Positions 16,367 to 24,981 of a DNA stretch of 47,452 bases are shown here, one piece after another (position 1 is the first letter of the stretch; every line of letters starts with the position of its first letter). Made by a program: the position numbers and the translations under genes. Below the pieces are notes generated by a model, which did no database searches, had not been told where the DNA came from, and saw nothing but the letters and a program-made list of their open reading frames with translations. This stretch comes from a bacterium. Its GTDB lineage: Bacteria > Actinomycetota > Acidimicrobiia > Acidimicrobiales > Bin134. The stretch spans positions 1 through 47,452 of the forward strand of contig JAPOTT010000031.1 of the NCBI GenBank assembly GCA_026709025.1. Reading direction: 5' to 3'.

Positions 16367-17407
16367 CTACGCAGAGAGTTGGGCTAGCAGGCTGGCTATA
16401 TCTTGGGGGATTGGGGTACTAAACTGCAGCATCTGGCCGGTTGTTGGGTGCGCGAAGCCCAGTGTTTGGGCATGAAGTGCAGGTCGGGTCAATGCAGCTG
16501 TGGGTGGCCCCCCGTAGAGTTCATCGCCCAACAAAGGGTGTCCAATGGCAGCCAAGTGAACCCTGATCTGATGGGTACGACCTGTCTCTAACTGCAACTG
16601 GAGATGAGCCGCATCGGGCAGCTTTTGTGGGTTCTGCTGTGGGGTCTTTGCAGCGGATGTCTGTGCAGCAGCCCGCAGACGGGCAACCACCTCATAGCGA
16701 GTGCGAGCCGCTTGACCTGCTGCAACCACCGCCATCTTGGTGGGATGACGCTGCGAGCGGCCCACTGGAGCGTCTATCACCCCGCTGTCGTTGCCGGGCA
16801 GTCCCTCTACCAACGCTATGTAGCGCCGCTCAACTGCACGCTGGCGCAGAGCATCTGTCAAAGCCGTATAAGCCAGCGTTGTGCGAGCCACCATTAGCAC
16901 CCCTGAGGTGCCCTTATCCAAACGATGCACAATGCCGGGACGCTCAGGTGAGCCCACCTGTGCTATCTCTGGGTACTGTGCTAACAAACCGTGTACCAAA
17001 GTGCCAGTTGAATGGCCCGACCCTGGATGCACCACAAGATGAGCAGGCTTATCTATAACCACCACGTGATCGTCTTCGTGTAGCAGCTTCAAGCCAACCG
17101 TTGCGTCGGGCTTCAGAGGCCGCTGCGACAGCGCTGGCAACTCCGTAAGCGTCACCTTATCACCGGGGTTTAACCGCACAGATCGCGCGGCTGGCACCAA
17201 TCCATTAACCGCAACCTTGCCTTCGCGTACCAACCTTGCAGCCTCGGCCCGGCTGCACTCCCAGATCAGCGACACAAACCTATCTAAACGCTCTCCCCCA
17301 CCAGCGTTGGGTACCACAACTTGGGAACTAGCACTGCCTATCCGATCGTCGTTCATGCTAAAGCCTCTGGTGGTACCTGCGCTGTTAGTATCTGTGCTGT
17401 TAACCAT
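16367..17407 (-). CDS. rluD: RluD-family 23S rRNA pseudouridine synthase
   Basis: The 346-residue protein has an N-terminal S4 RNA-binding domain (about residues 39-95: R-L-D-R-F-V-S-L...G-K-V-A-V-N-G) and a pseudouridine synthase domain with the catalytic Asp164 in H-R-L-D-K-G-T-S-G. Later T-G-R-T-H-Q-I-R-V-H-L is the conserved RluA-family motif. A Gln/Ala/Lys-rich insertion lies at about residues 246-265. It starts 9 nt after the lspA stop with AGGTGA upstream, as in many actinobacteria where lspA and rluD are paired. Exact target uridines are assumed from the family. An alternative start is the ATG at 17356. Confidence 0.9.
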   Translation of the reverse strand: MVNSTDTNSAGTTRGFSMNDDRIGSASSQVVVPNAGGGERLDRFVSLIWECSRAEAARLVREGKVAVNGLVPAARSVRLNPGDKVTLTELPALSQRPLKPDATVGLKLLHEDDHVVVIDKPAHLVVHPGSGHSTGTLVHGLLAQYPEIAQVGSPERPGIVHRLDKGTSGVLMVARTTLAYTALTDALRQRAVERRYIALVEGLPGNDSGVIDAPVGRSQRHPTKMAVVAAGQAARTRYEVVARLRAAAQTSAAKTPQQNPQKLPDAAHLQLQLETGRTHQIRVHLAAIGHPLLGDELYGGPPTAALTRPALHAQTLGFAHPTTGQMLQFSTPIPQDIASLLAQLSA

Positions 17408-17416
17408 GCCGGGGTC

Positions 17417-18079
17417 TCACCTGGAGGCCTCTTGTGAGTCCCCCTCTGGTATCTCCCCTTCTGACATCACCTCTGCATCTGCTACGCCTAGCTGGCGCCC
17501 TGCAGTTAGCACCAGCACAACAGCCGCTATCACGATGGCAGCATCGGCAACATTAAACACCGGCCACCATTGCAGGTCAATAAAATCCACCACAGCTCCG
17601 CCCAAAAAGCCATCTCCAGCGCGAAAAAACCGATCACTCAAGTTGCCCACAGCTCCACCTAAGATCATGCCCAACAAAAACGGTGGCACCTGCACACGCC
17701 ACCTGCTCAACTTATGCCACCTAATACCCACCACAAACAGCCCCACTACAAACAGCAAAGCCAAGATGGCAATATAGGTGTCTAGGCTTTGCCCTAGCCC
17801 AAAAGCAGCGCCACTGTTGTGTACAAGGTTAAGCCGCAGCGTCCATATCAGATCTATGTTGCGATCCTCTAGATCTTCTAGCGCCCACCACTTAGAGAGC
17901 TGATCGATAGCTACAACTAACGCCGCTACACCCAACAAAGTCAGATTATGACGAAGAGTTCGCTCTGTAACAGCTTGTTCGGTTATGTCAGCCTGCTCAG
18001 CAGTATCGCAAGCAGCACCGACTGTGCTAAAAACCACCGGCTTTGTACTCAACCCGCTCTGCCGCCCAGGGGATTGCAT
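17417..18079 (-). CDS. lspA: Lipoprotein signal peptidase II (LspA)
   Basis: LspA cleaves signal peptides of lipidated prolipoproteins in the membrane. The 220-residue ORF has four hydrophobic segments and the two catalytic aspartates, Asp149 in G-N-L-S-D-R-F and Asp179 in F-N-V-A-D-A-A-I. N-L-V-H-N-S-G-A-A-F-G is the conserved second motif. The N-terminal 45 residues are extra and hydrophilic. ATG 18079 lies inside the end of the upstream TraR-like gene (53-bp overlap), so a GTG at 18038 near that gene's stop may be the real start. It is followed by rluD. Confidence 0.92.
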   Translation of the reverse strand: MQSPGRQSGLSTKPVVFSTVGAACDTAEQADITEQAVTERTLRHNLTLLGVAALVVAIDQLSKWWALEDLEDRNIDLIWTLRLNLVHNSGAAFGLGQSLDTYIAILALLFVVGLFVVGIRWHKLSRWRVQVPPFLLGMILGGAVGNLSDRFFRAGDGFLGGAVVDFIDLQWWPVFNVADAAIVIAAVVLVLTAGRQLGVADAEVMSEGEIPEGDSQEASR

Positions 18080-18914
18080 TTAACCGCTGCCGTGGGATCG
18101 GCTTACCCGAAACCACGCACACCCCGTAAGTGCCGTTGTCGATGCGACTAAGGGCAGCATCTATCTGATCCACCGCATCTCGGGCTTGAGCGCTCAGGGC
18201 CAAATCCCGCTCTCGCTCCACGGCCAAGGTGTCACCCTCACCTGATTCCTCGTCAAACTGCACATCGCCCGGTTCACGCTCTTCAACCAAAGAATCAGCC
18301 TCTGCCTTAAGCCGCGTAGCAGAGGTGACATATCGACTCCGCTCTTGCAGGAGCATCTTGCGCTGCTTATCTAGGTACTTGGCATCAAACAAAGGCTTTT
18401 TTGCTGAAGCCCGACTTCTAGGAGACTTTTTTGCGGGTGCCTTTTTAGCAGGTGTCTTGGCAGCAGCAGGCTTTTTAGCAACTGGCTTTTTCGCAGCAGA
18501 CGCTTTCGCAGCAGCAGGCTTTTTCGCAGCAGACGCTTTCGCAGCAGCAATCTTCTTCGCCACAGCAGGTTTCTTAGCAGCAGATGTTTTGGCTACGGGC
18601 TTCTTAGCAGCAGATGCCTTCGTAGCTGGTTTTTTCGCAGCAGCAGGCTTTTTAGCAACTGGCTTTTTCGCAGCAGACGCTTTTGCTGTAGCAGTCGTCT
18701 TAGCAGCAGCTGACTTCGCCACAGGCTTTTTGGCAGCAGGTTTTTTCGCAGTAGCAGACTTAGCAGCAGCAGTCTTCTTCGCAGCGGGCTTCTTCGCAGC
18801 AGGTTTCGCAGTAGCAGGCTTTTTGGGTGATGTTTTCTTAGCTGCGGGTGCGGGCTGAGACGACTTAGTTGCCTTTGCCGATGGCTTAGCAGCAGTTGCT
18901 TTGGTAACAGGCAT
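18027..18914 (-). CDS. TraR/DksA-like protein with long Lys/Ala-rich (histone H1-like) N-terminus
   Basis: I chose ATG 18914 (M-P-V-T-K-A-T-A-A-K); the frame open further upstream is a Cys-rich artefact of a 12-bp repeat. The product has 295 residues. Residues 1 to about 175 are A-A-K-K-P-[AV]-A-K-type repeats, strongly basic and resembling histone H1 tails. The C-terminal 115 residues follow the DksA/TraR plan: a helical coiled coil, then D-N-G-T-Y-G-V-C-V-V-S-G-K-P-I-P-R-Q-R-L-N-A-I-P. Of the usual four zinc cysteines only one remains, so the zinc finger is probably degenerate. Similar fusions beside lspA and ileS are known in actinomycetes. Binding to nucleic acid or RNA polymerase is inferred. 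Confidence 0.83.
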   Translation of the reverse strand: MPVTKATAAKPSAKATKSSQPAPAAKKTSPKKPATAKPAAKKPAAKKTAAAKSATAKKPAAKKPVAKSAAAKTTATAKASAAKKPVAKKPAAAKKPATKASAAKKPVAKTSAAKKPAVAKKIAAAKASAAKKPAAAKASAAKKPVAKKPAAAKTPAKKAPAKKSPRSRASAKKPLFDAKYLDKQRKMLLQERSRYVTSATRLKAEADSLVEEREPGDVQFDEESGEGDTLAVERERDLALSAQARDAVDQIDAALSRIDNGTYGVCVVSGKPIPRQRLNAIPWAAERVEYKAGGF

Positions 18915-18950
18915 TAGGCGGCACATCTTACCCGAACGCCCCAACAAACG

Positions 18951-18998
18951 CTTACACGGACACTTACACAGACCCTTACACAGACCCTTACACAGATG
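18951..18998. repeat. 12-bp tandem repeat, four copies, between TraR-like gene and ileS
   Basis: The units CTTACACGGACA, CTTACACAGACC, CTTACACAGACC and CTTACACAGATG lie head to tail upstream of both divergent genes. They may be iterated operator sites or slippage products. I saw no T-box consensus in this 163-nt gap. Confidence 0.8.
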
Positions 18999-19053
18999 CT
19001 GGCATAAGCAACCGCAACAATATCCCAAACAATGTCGGCATCATCTTGCCTAC

Positions 19054-19071
19054 AAGGTATTTTAGTACCTT
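19054..19071 (+). promoter_or_regulatory. Small hairpin immediately before ileS
   Basis: AAGGTA, a 6-nt loop TTTTAG, then TACCTT form a perfect 6-bp stem ending 6 nt before the ileS GTG. It could affect ribosome access. It is too short to be a T-box. Confidence 0.35.
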
Positions 19072-19077
19072 CACGCT

Positions 19078-22000
19078 GTGCTTGGAGGCCCGTTGCCCAA
19101 CTCTGCTAACCCCTACCCTGAGGTTGATCCCAAACCCCACTTCCCCGACATTGAACAAAACGTACTACGGTCTTGGGCCGCTCAGCACACCTTCGAGCAA
19201 TCTGTAGCCAACCGGCCTGCGGGCACCGAGGGCAATAACGAGTACGTGTTCTACGATGGGCCGCCTTTCGCCAACGGCCTGCCCCATCATGGCCACCTGC
19301 TCACCGGCTACGTAAAAGATGTCATCCCCCGTTACCAAACCATGCGCGGTCGCCGTGTGGAACGTCGCTTTGGCTGGGATTGTCACGGCCTGCCCGCAGA
19401 GATGGAAGCAGAAAAGGAGTTGGGGGTTTCAGGCCGAACTGCAATAACCAATTTTGGCATCCATAAGTTCAACGACTACTGCCGCAAATCGGTGCTGCGC
19501 TACACCGAAGAATGGCAAACAACGGTTGCTCGTCAGGCCCGCTGGGTGGACTTCTCCCACGACTACAAAACCATGGATCTACCATATATGGAATCGGTTA
19601 TGTGGGCCTTCAAAACCCTGTGGGACAAGGGCCTCATCTATGAGGCATACCGGGTGATGCCGTACTCTTGGGCTGCCGAAACCCCTTTGTCTAACTTCGA
19701 GATCCGCTTAGATGATGCCACCCGGCCACGTCAAGACCCAGCCATCACGGTGGAGTTCAAGCTGGCCCCCCAAGTTGGCGACCCGGGCCCTATGGCAATG
19801 CTGGCCTGGACAACCACCCCATGGACGCTGCCCTCTAACCTGCTGCTTATCGTAGGCCCCGATGTGGAATACACCATCGTGGAGCACCCAAGCCACAACC
19901 GCTACCTCATCTTGGCATCGGCCACCTTGGAGTCTTATAGCGCCGAACTCGGTGAAGCGCGGGTGGTGGGCACCATCGCTGGCAACGAGCTGATCGGCAG
20001 GCGCTATGAGCCCCTGTTTGAGTACTTTTCCCACCTAGCCACACCTCACCCACCCAACAAGGCAGCTTTTCGGGTTGTGGGAGCAGATTTTGTGGACACC
20101 AACGAGGGTACCGGCATTGTCCACGCAGCCCCCGGCTTTGGCGAAGACGATCAACAAGTGGGCGAGGCCAACGGTGTTGGGGTGGTTGTGCCGGTGGATG
20201 ATCAGGGATGCTTTACACCTGAGGTTTCCGACTGGGCTGGCGTAAACGTCTTTACGGCCAACGCAGAGATAATCGCCCATCTCAAAGAACAAGGCCGGGT
20301 GTTGCGTCACGCCACTTACGAACATAACTACCCGCATTGCTGGCGTACTGATGAACCCATTATCTACCGAGCCCTCAGCTCTTGGTACGTACGGGTATCT
20401 GAGATACGCAACCGGATGCTAGAACTCAATCAGCAGATCAACTGGGTGCCAAGCCATGTGCAAGATGGACGTTTTGGAAGCTGGCTAGAAGGTGCCCGAG
20501 ATTGGTCTATCAGCCGTAACCGCTTTTGGGGCTCACCTATCCCTGTTTGGCAGAGTGATAACGCAGACTACCCACGTATTGATGTCTACGGCAGCCTAGA
20601 TGAGATTGAGAAAGATTTCGGCATACGCCCAACAGACCTGCACCGGCCCTTCATAGACAACCTCACCCGCGCTAACCCAGATGATCCAAGCGGTCAAACA
20701 ACGATGCGCCGAGTACCCGAGGTGCTGGACTGCTGGTTTGAGTCGGGTGCTATGCCGTTTTCCCAAATCCACTATCCCTTTGAAAACAAGGACTGGTTTG
20801 AGCACCATTTTCCCGCTGACTTCATAGTGGAATACATCAACCAAACCCGAGGCTGGTTCTACACCTTGCATGTGCTGGCCACGGCGTTGTTTGACCGACC
20901 AGCCTTCAACAACGTGATCTGCCACGGCATCGTGCTGGATGCCAAAGGCCAAAAGCTCTCCAAGAAGCTCAAGAACTACACCGAACCCACCGAGGTTTTC
21001 GCCACAAAAGGTGCCGATGCGTTGCGTTGGTACTTGATGAGTTCCCCTATCGTGCGCGGTGGCGATCTACGCCTGAACGATGCTGGCATTGATGATGTGC
21101 TGCGTCAGGTGATGATTCCTATTTGGAACGCTTATTACTTCTTCACCCTGTACGCCAACGCCGACAACATCCGCGCTAAACAGCTAAGCGATACCGCATC
21201 TACCACGCACGAGGAGTTATTAGACCGCTACATCTTGGCAAAAACCCGCCTGCTTATCGAGGCCGTCACCACAAAGATGGATGCTTACGACCTGCCCGGT
21301 GCCACAGCCGAGCTAGAAGGCTTTGTGGACTCTTTGAACAACTGGTACATCCGCCGCAGCCGCGACCGCTTCTGGGCACCAGCCCGTGATGCATCAGCCC
21401 AAGACAAACAAAACGCCTACGACACCTTGTACACAGTGCTCACTTGTCTAGCTAGGCTGCTAGCGCCGTTTTTGCCGTTGATTGCAGAGGATATCTATCG
21501 CGGGCTCACCGGCGAACCAAGCGTGCATTTTTGCGACTGGCCCGACGCGGCCAAGCTACCGTCTGATCCTGAGCTAGTAGCTGCCATGGATAAGGTACGC
21601 GCAGTGTGCTCTACAGGGTTACGGGTACGCGAAGAACAAGCCATTCGCGTGCGTCAGCCACTGGAATCGCTAACCGTGGCTGGCACCCACAGTAACGTCC
21701 TAAGCCCCTTTGTGGCCTTGATTGCCGATGAAGTGAACGTCAAAACAGTTCACTTCAGCGATGACCTAGCAGCCTACGGCGAGTTTGTGCTACGACCCAA
21801 CGGTCAAGTGTTAGGGCCCCGCCTCGGCAAAGATGCCCAGCACATATTTGCCGAGGCAAAAAAAGGCCGTTGGGAGATCAACAGCGACAACAGCATAGCC
21901 ATTGCCGGGCACACGCTTTGTGCAGACGAGTTTGAGCTAGCCCTGCACCCGGTGGAGGGAGCTACAGCCGCAGCACTGCCTAGCAACGATGCAGTGGTGA

Positions 22001-22302
22001 GCTTGGATACAACCGTCTCCTCAGAGTTGGCATCGGAAGGAATTGCACGAGATGTGGTGCGCGTGATCCAAGCCGAACGCAAGAACATAGGCTTAGAGGT
22101 TACAGACAGGATTAACCTGTGGTTCGGAGCCAACGCAGCCATTGTGGACGCTGTATCGGCCCATCAAGATTACGTAGGCCAACAAGTGCTAGCTTCTGGA
22201 GAAATCCACCTACAAACCCTCAGCTCAACAGACCTAGCAGAATCAAGCGGCCTCAGCATTGAGGCAGGACAAGTTGCTGTAAGGATAGAAAAAGCTAACT
22301 AG
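19078..22302 (+). CDS. ileS: Isoleucyl-tRNA synthetase (IleRS, eukaryotic-like type 2)
   Basis: The 1074-residue class I synthetase charges tRNA-Ile. The HIGH motif is H-H-G-H at residues 70-73 and the KMSKS motif is K-L-S-K-K at about 626-630. R-R-F-G-W-D-C-H-G-L-P-A-E after the HIGH region marks the type 2 (eukaryote-like) clade rather than the Escherichia coli type. The editing domain and the C-terminal tRNA-binding region are both present, so the length is normal. The start is uncertain: GTG 19078 is given, but GGAGG (19084-19088) lies inside it and points to a TTG at 19093. The gene is divergent from the TraR-like gene and convergent with sepF. Confidence 0.96.
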   Translation: MLGGPLPNSANPYPEVDPKPHFPDIEQNVLRSWAAQHTFEQSVANRPAGTEGNNEYVFYDGPPFANGLPHHGHLLTGYVKDVIPRYQTMRGRRVERRFGWDCHGLPAEMEAEKELGVSGRTAITNFGIHKFNDYCRKSVLRYTEEWQTTVARQARWVDFSHDYKTMDLPYMESVMWAFKTLWDKGLIYEAYRVMPYSWAAETPLSNFEIRLDDATRPRQDPAITVEFKLAPQVGDPGPMAMLAWTTTPWTLPSNLLLIVGPDVEYTIVEHPSHNRYLILASATLESYSAELGEARVVGTIAGNELIGRRYEPLFEYFSHLATPHPPNKAAFRVVGADFVDTNEGTGIVHAAPGFGEDDQQVGEANGVGVVVPVDDQGCFTPEVSDWAGVNVFTANAEIIAHLKEQGRVLRHATYEHNYPHCWRTDEPIIYRALSSWYVRVSEIRNRMLELNQQINWVPSHVQDGRFGSWLEGARDWSISRNRFWGSPIPVWQSDNADYPRIDVYGSLDEIEKDFGIRPTDLHRPFIDNLTRANPDDPSGQTTMRRVPEVLDCWFESGAMPFSQIHYPFENKDWFEHHFPADFIVEYINQTRGWFYTLHVLATALFDRPAFNNVICHGIVLDAKGQKLSKKLKNYTEPTEVFATKGADALRWYLMSSPIVRGGDLRLNDAGIDDVLRQVMIPIWNAYYFFTLYANADNIRAKQLSDTASTTHEELLDRYILAKTRLLIEAVTTKMDAYDLPGATAELEGFVDSLNNWYIRRSRDRFWAPARDASAQDKQNAYDTLYTVLTCLARLLAPFLPLIAEDIYRGLTGEPSVHFCDWPDAAKLPSDPELVAAMDKVRAVCSTGLRVREEQAIRVRQPLESLTVAGTHSNVLSPFVALIADEVNVKTVHFSDDLAAYGEFVLRPNGQVLGPRLGKDAQHIFAEAKKGRWEINSDNSIAIAGHTLCADEFELALHPVEGATAAALPSNDAVVSLDTTVSSELASEGIARDVVRVIQAERKNIGLEVTDRINLWFGANAAIVDAVSAHQDYVGQQVLASGEIHLQTLSSTDLAESSGLSIEAGQVAVRIEKAN

Positions 22303-22340
22303 TTGGCCTGCTCTAGTTAGCCTGCTCTAGTTGGCCTGCT
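22299..22340. repeat. 14-bp tandem repeat, three copies, at the ileS stop
   Basis: CTAGTTGGCCTGCT, CTAGTTAGCCTGCT and CTAGTTGGCCTGCT run head to tail from the ileS stop codon into the 74-nt convergent gap before sepF. No hairpin terminator with a T-tract is visible there. Confidence 0.85.
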
Positions 22341-22376
22341 AGTGAGCTGGCCCAATTTGCTGGCCTACTTTGCAGG

Positions 22377-22901
22377 TTAGTTTCCTTGATAGTCGGCTTG
22401 CTCCATGCGGCGACGCTCTTCGGCTGAAATCTCCACGTTGGAGGGACTCAGCAAGTACACATGATCGGCAACCCGTTCCATTCGTCCGTCTAGCCCATAA
22501 CAAAGCCCGCTAGAGAAATCGATTAGGCGCCGGGCCACATCACGAGTGCTGTGTTGCAAGTTGACAATCACAGCTAAGCCATTGCGAAAACAATCTCCAA
22601 CTTCTTTGGCATCATCAAACGAAGTTGGAGTAACCACCGAGGGTTTGACCGGAGCCGAAGGTACCGGCCGCACGGCGCTATGGCGGAACACCTCTGCACC
22701 ACTCGATGCTTCTTGGGGAGCAACCGCACCCGGTAATTGTCGAACACTGCTCATCTCTGCACCCCCATCGGGCAGCACAGCACCCTGCACCCCCGGCACC
22801 AACCGCATGTCGGTGTCGTACTCAGGCGGTAAATGCTGACCGAACTCTTCCTCGGTTCCAAAACCGAGCCAGTACTTGGTTTTTTGCCACACCGACGACA
22901 T
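22377..22901 (-). CDS. sepF: Cell division protein SepF
   Basis: SepF anchors FtsZ to the membrane in Gram-positive bacteria and is the main anchor in actinobacteria without FtsA. The 174-residue protein has an N-terminal segment (W-Q-K-T-K-Y-W-L-G-F) able to form the membrane-binding amphipathic helix, a disordered middle, and the C-terminal SepF domain from about residue 92. That domain shows P-T-S-F-D-D-A-K-E-V-G-D, A-V-I-V-N-L, R-R-L-I-D-F-S-S-G-L-C-Y-G-L-D-G and Y-L-L-S-P-S-N-V. It closes the dcw cluster, 51 nt after the YggS-like gene. yggT and divIVA, which often follow, are not here. Confidence 0.95.
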   Translation of the reverse strand: MSSVWQKTKYWLGFGTEEEFGQHLPPEYDTDMRLVPGVQGAVLPDGGAEMSSVRQLPGAVAPQEASSGAEVFRHSAVRPVPSAPVKPSVVTPTSFDDAKEVGDCFRNGLAVIVNLQHSTRDVARRLIDFSSGLCYGLDGRMERVADHVYLLSPSNVEISAEERRRMEQADYQGN

Positions 22902-22952
22902 GTGCCTATCCTAACTTAAATTGATGTTCTTGCAATTCTGATTGAGCAGCCT

Positions 22953-23723
22953 TCATGCTACAGGATTAGCTGTTTGCGGGCGTGGTCCAAACAAACTGGT
23001 TCCAACCCGCACCATTGTGGCACCTTCGCTCACTGCAACTTCTAAGTCATTGCTCATTCCCATAGATAGCTCAGCTAAACCCAACTCAGTGCCCAAAGAT
23101 GCCAACTTGCGAAAGCCCATGCGAGCACTCTCAGGTAGCCCTGGGGTACCTACTCCCATCAAACCCTCCACCTCTAAACCACTGCTGCGGCAGTGCTCAA
23201 CTAAAGAAGCGGTTGCATCGGGCGCACAACCCCCACGCTGCGGGTTGTTACTGTCGATACCAACGCCCATACCAATAGAGGTTATGTCTACCTGTACCAA
23301 TACTTTGGCCCCCGGTGCGCGTCGCGCAATCTCAGAGGCCAACTCAAAGCGATCCACGCTTTGCCATAGGTGTACCACCCCGGCCAGCTTGCGAACCTTA
23401 TTGCGCTGTAGCTGACCAACAAAATGCCATCGGGGTTGGCCCAATGCAGCGCCGTCGCTGCTGCCACCGATAACCGGATGGCTAGGTGGGTCGCTAGTCA
23501 GGTGGCTAGCTTCGCTAGGTGTAATTTCAAGCGATGCGGCCTTAGCCAACAGTTCTTGCGCGAAGTTCTCCCCTATATCAGTCAAACCCACAGATAACGC
23601 CGCAGCCACAACGTCGGGCCCAAAGCCCTTGGTTACTGCCACCACCTTGACATGGGTGCCACCCAAGCCAACTAACCGCTCACGCAACGCACCTAACCGG
23701 TGGGCCAACTCTACAGAACCCAT
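22953..23723 (-). CDS. yggS: YggS/PLPBP-family pyridoxal-phosphate homeostasis protein
   Basis: The fold is the alanine-racemase-like PLP barrel. Lys32 in V-V-A-V-T-K-G is the PLP lysine, followed by D-I-G-E-N-F-A-Q-E and W-H-F-V-G-Q-L-Q-R-N-K, then S-M-G-M-S-N-D and V-R-V-G-T-S-L-F-G at the C-terminus. These proteins bind PLP and maintain vitamin B6 balance; no catalysis is established. The placement between ftsZ and sepF is conserved in Gram-positive bacteria. I chose ATG 23723; the open frame also has a TTG at 23759. An insertion of about 25 residues (Ser/Pro/Gly-rich, near residue 75) makes it longer than the usual 230 residues. Confidence 0.92.
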   Translation of the reverse strand: MGSVELAHRLGALRERLVGLGGTHVKVVAVTKGFGPDVVAAALSVGLTDIGENFAQELLAKAASLEITPSEASHLTSDPPSHPVIGGSSDGAALGQPRWHFVGQLQRNKVRKLAGVVHLWQSVDRFELASEIARRAPGAKVLVQVDITSIGMGVGIDSNNPQRGGCAPDATASLVEHCRSSGLEVEGLMGVGTPGLPESARMGFRKLASLGTELGLAELSMGMSNDLEVAVSEGATMVRVGTSLFGPRPQTANPVA

Positions 23724-23801
23724 AGCTAGAGAACTAATAGCCAGCCTCCCAACAGCCAAGCGCTAGTTGGCTAATTGTAGGTAGAAAACTATTAGGGGCT
23801 G

Positions 23802-24875
23802 CTAGCGGAGGAAAGAAGGAACCGCGAACTCGTCTTCGGTTTCTGGCGAATCTGTATCCTCACCAAAAATATCGGGCATCTCGCTAGAGCCAATGGCAGC
23901 AGCCGACATGCGCGTGGCACGCTCGCCTTCCCAGCGGTCAAAGCCTGCGGCCACCACGGTTACCCGAATCGTATCGCCCATGGCCTCATCCACCACAGTG
24001 CCAAAGATGATGTTGGCATCTGGGTGAGCAACGCCTTGCACGATCTCAGCGGCCTCATTCAGCTCCAACATGCCAAGCCCTGGCCCACCAGACACGCTCA
24101 ACAAGATACCCCGAGCCCCCTCTATAGATGCCTCCAACAAGGGACTAGAGATGGCCTTGCGAGCCGCGCTAGAAGCACGACCCTCGCCAGAGGATAGGCC
24201 CACGCCCAACAACGCCGAGCCAGCGTCATGCATGACGGTACGCACATCTGCAAAGTCAGTGTTGATCAAACCTGGGGTGGTGATGAGATCTGTAATGCCC
24301 TGAACACCCTGTAACAACACCTCGTCGGCCATGCGGAACGCATCCACAACCGAGGTGCGATCATCGGCGATGTTCAAAAGCCGATCGTTGGGGATAACAA
24401 TTTGGGTATCCACCTTGTCCTTCAGGTTTAAGATACCGTTTTCGGCCTGCACCGAGCGGCGGCGGCCTTCAAAACCAAATGGCCGGGTAACCACTGCAAT
24501 GGTCAAAGCACCTAGCCCTTTAGCCACCTCAGCAATAACCGGCGCGGCTCCCGTGCCCGTGCCACCACCTTCACCTGCGGTAACGAACACCATATCTGCA
24601 CCGGTCAAGGCTTGCTCGATTTCCTTGCGATGGTCAGACGCTGCCTGCTCCCCCACCTCGGGATCACTACCAGCACCTAAGCCACGGGTTAGCTCGCGGC
24701 CAATATCAATCTTGAGTTCCGCAGAACTCATCATCAAAGCCTGCGCGTCTGTGTTGATGGCAATGAACTCCACGCCGCGTAGACCAGCTTCAATCATCCG
24801 GTCTACAGCGTTGACACCACCTCCACCGACACCAACAACCTTTATTACTGCAAGATAGTTTTGAGGTTCAACCAT
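23802..24875 (-). CDS. ftsZ: Cell division GTPase FtsZ
   Basis: FtsZ polymerises into the Z ring. The 357-residue protein has the tubulin signature G-G-G-T-G-T-G at residues 103-109, the N-x-D-x-x-D synergy loop in I-N-T-D-F-A-D, and a short C-terminal linker ending [10 protein letters not shown], the peptide expected to bind SepF. AAGGA lies 6 nt before the ATG. The 106-nt gap to ftsQ is the largest between mraY and ftsZ and may hold a separate ftsZ promoter; it contains the 10-bp palindrome TTGATATCAA at 24922-24931. Confidence 0.98.
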   Translation of the reverse strand: MVEPQNYLAVIKVVGVGGGGVNAVDRMIEAGLRGVEFIAINTDAQALMMSSAELKIDIGRELTRGLGAGSDPEVGEQAASDHRKEIEQALTGADMVFVTAGEGGGTGTGAAPVIAEVAKGLGALTIAVVTRPFGFEGRRRSVQAENGILNLKDKVDTQIVIPNDRLLNIADDRTSVVDAFRMADEVLLQGVQGITDLITTPGLINTDFADVRTVMHDAGSALLGVGLSSGEGRASSAARKAISSPLLEASIEGARGILLSVSGGPGLGMLELNEAAEIVQGVAHPDANIIFGTVVDEAMGDTIRVTVVAAGFDRWEGERATRMSAAAIGSSEMPDIFGEDTDSPETEDEFAVPSFLR

Positions 24876-24981
24876 AATTTTCCTTAGCCTGGTTGCTCAA
24901 ACTGTCATCCTCTACCAATGGTTGATATCAAGATGAAGTTGAGACTTGTTAACCTATCTGTTTACTTGAGGTCTAAGTAGT

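Noticed and set aside
18229-18858. Plus-strand Ala/Phe-rich ORF that looks like a membrane protein
   Set aside because: It is the complement of the Lys/Ala repeats of the TraR-like gene.
18915-19028. Cys-rich N-terminus of the TraR-like protein (G-Y-C-C-G-C-L-C...)
   Set aside because: It is the translation of the 12-bp repeat upstream of the better start ATG 18914.
18915-19077. T-box riboswitch upstream of ileS
   Set aside because: Actinobacterial ileS genes often carry one, but the conserved AGGGUGGNACCGCG-type element is absent and the gap holds mainly 12-bp repeats and a small hairpin.
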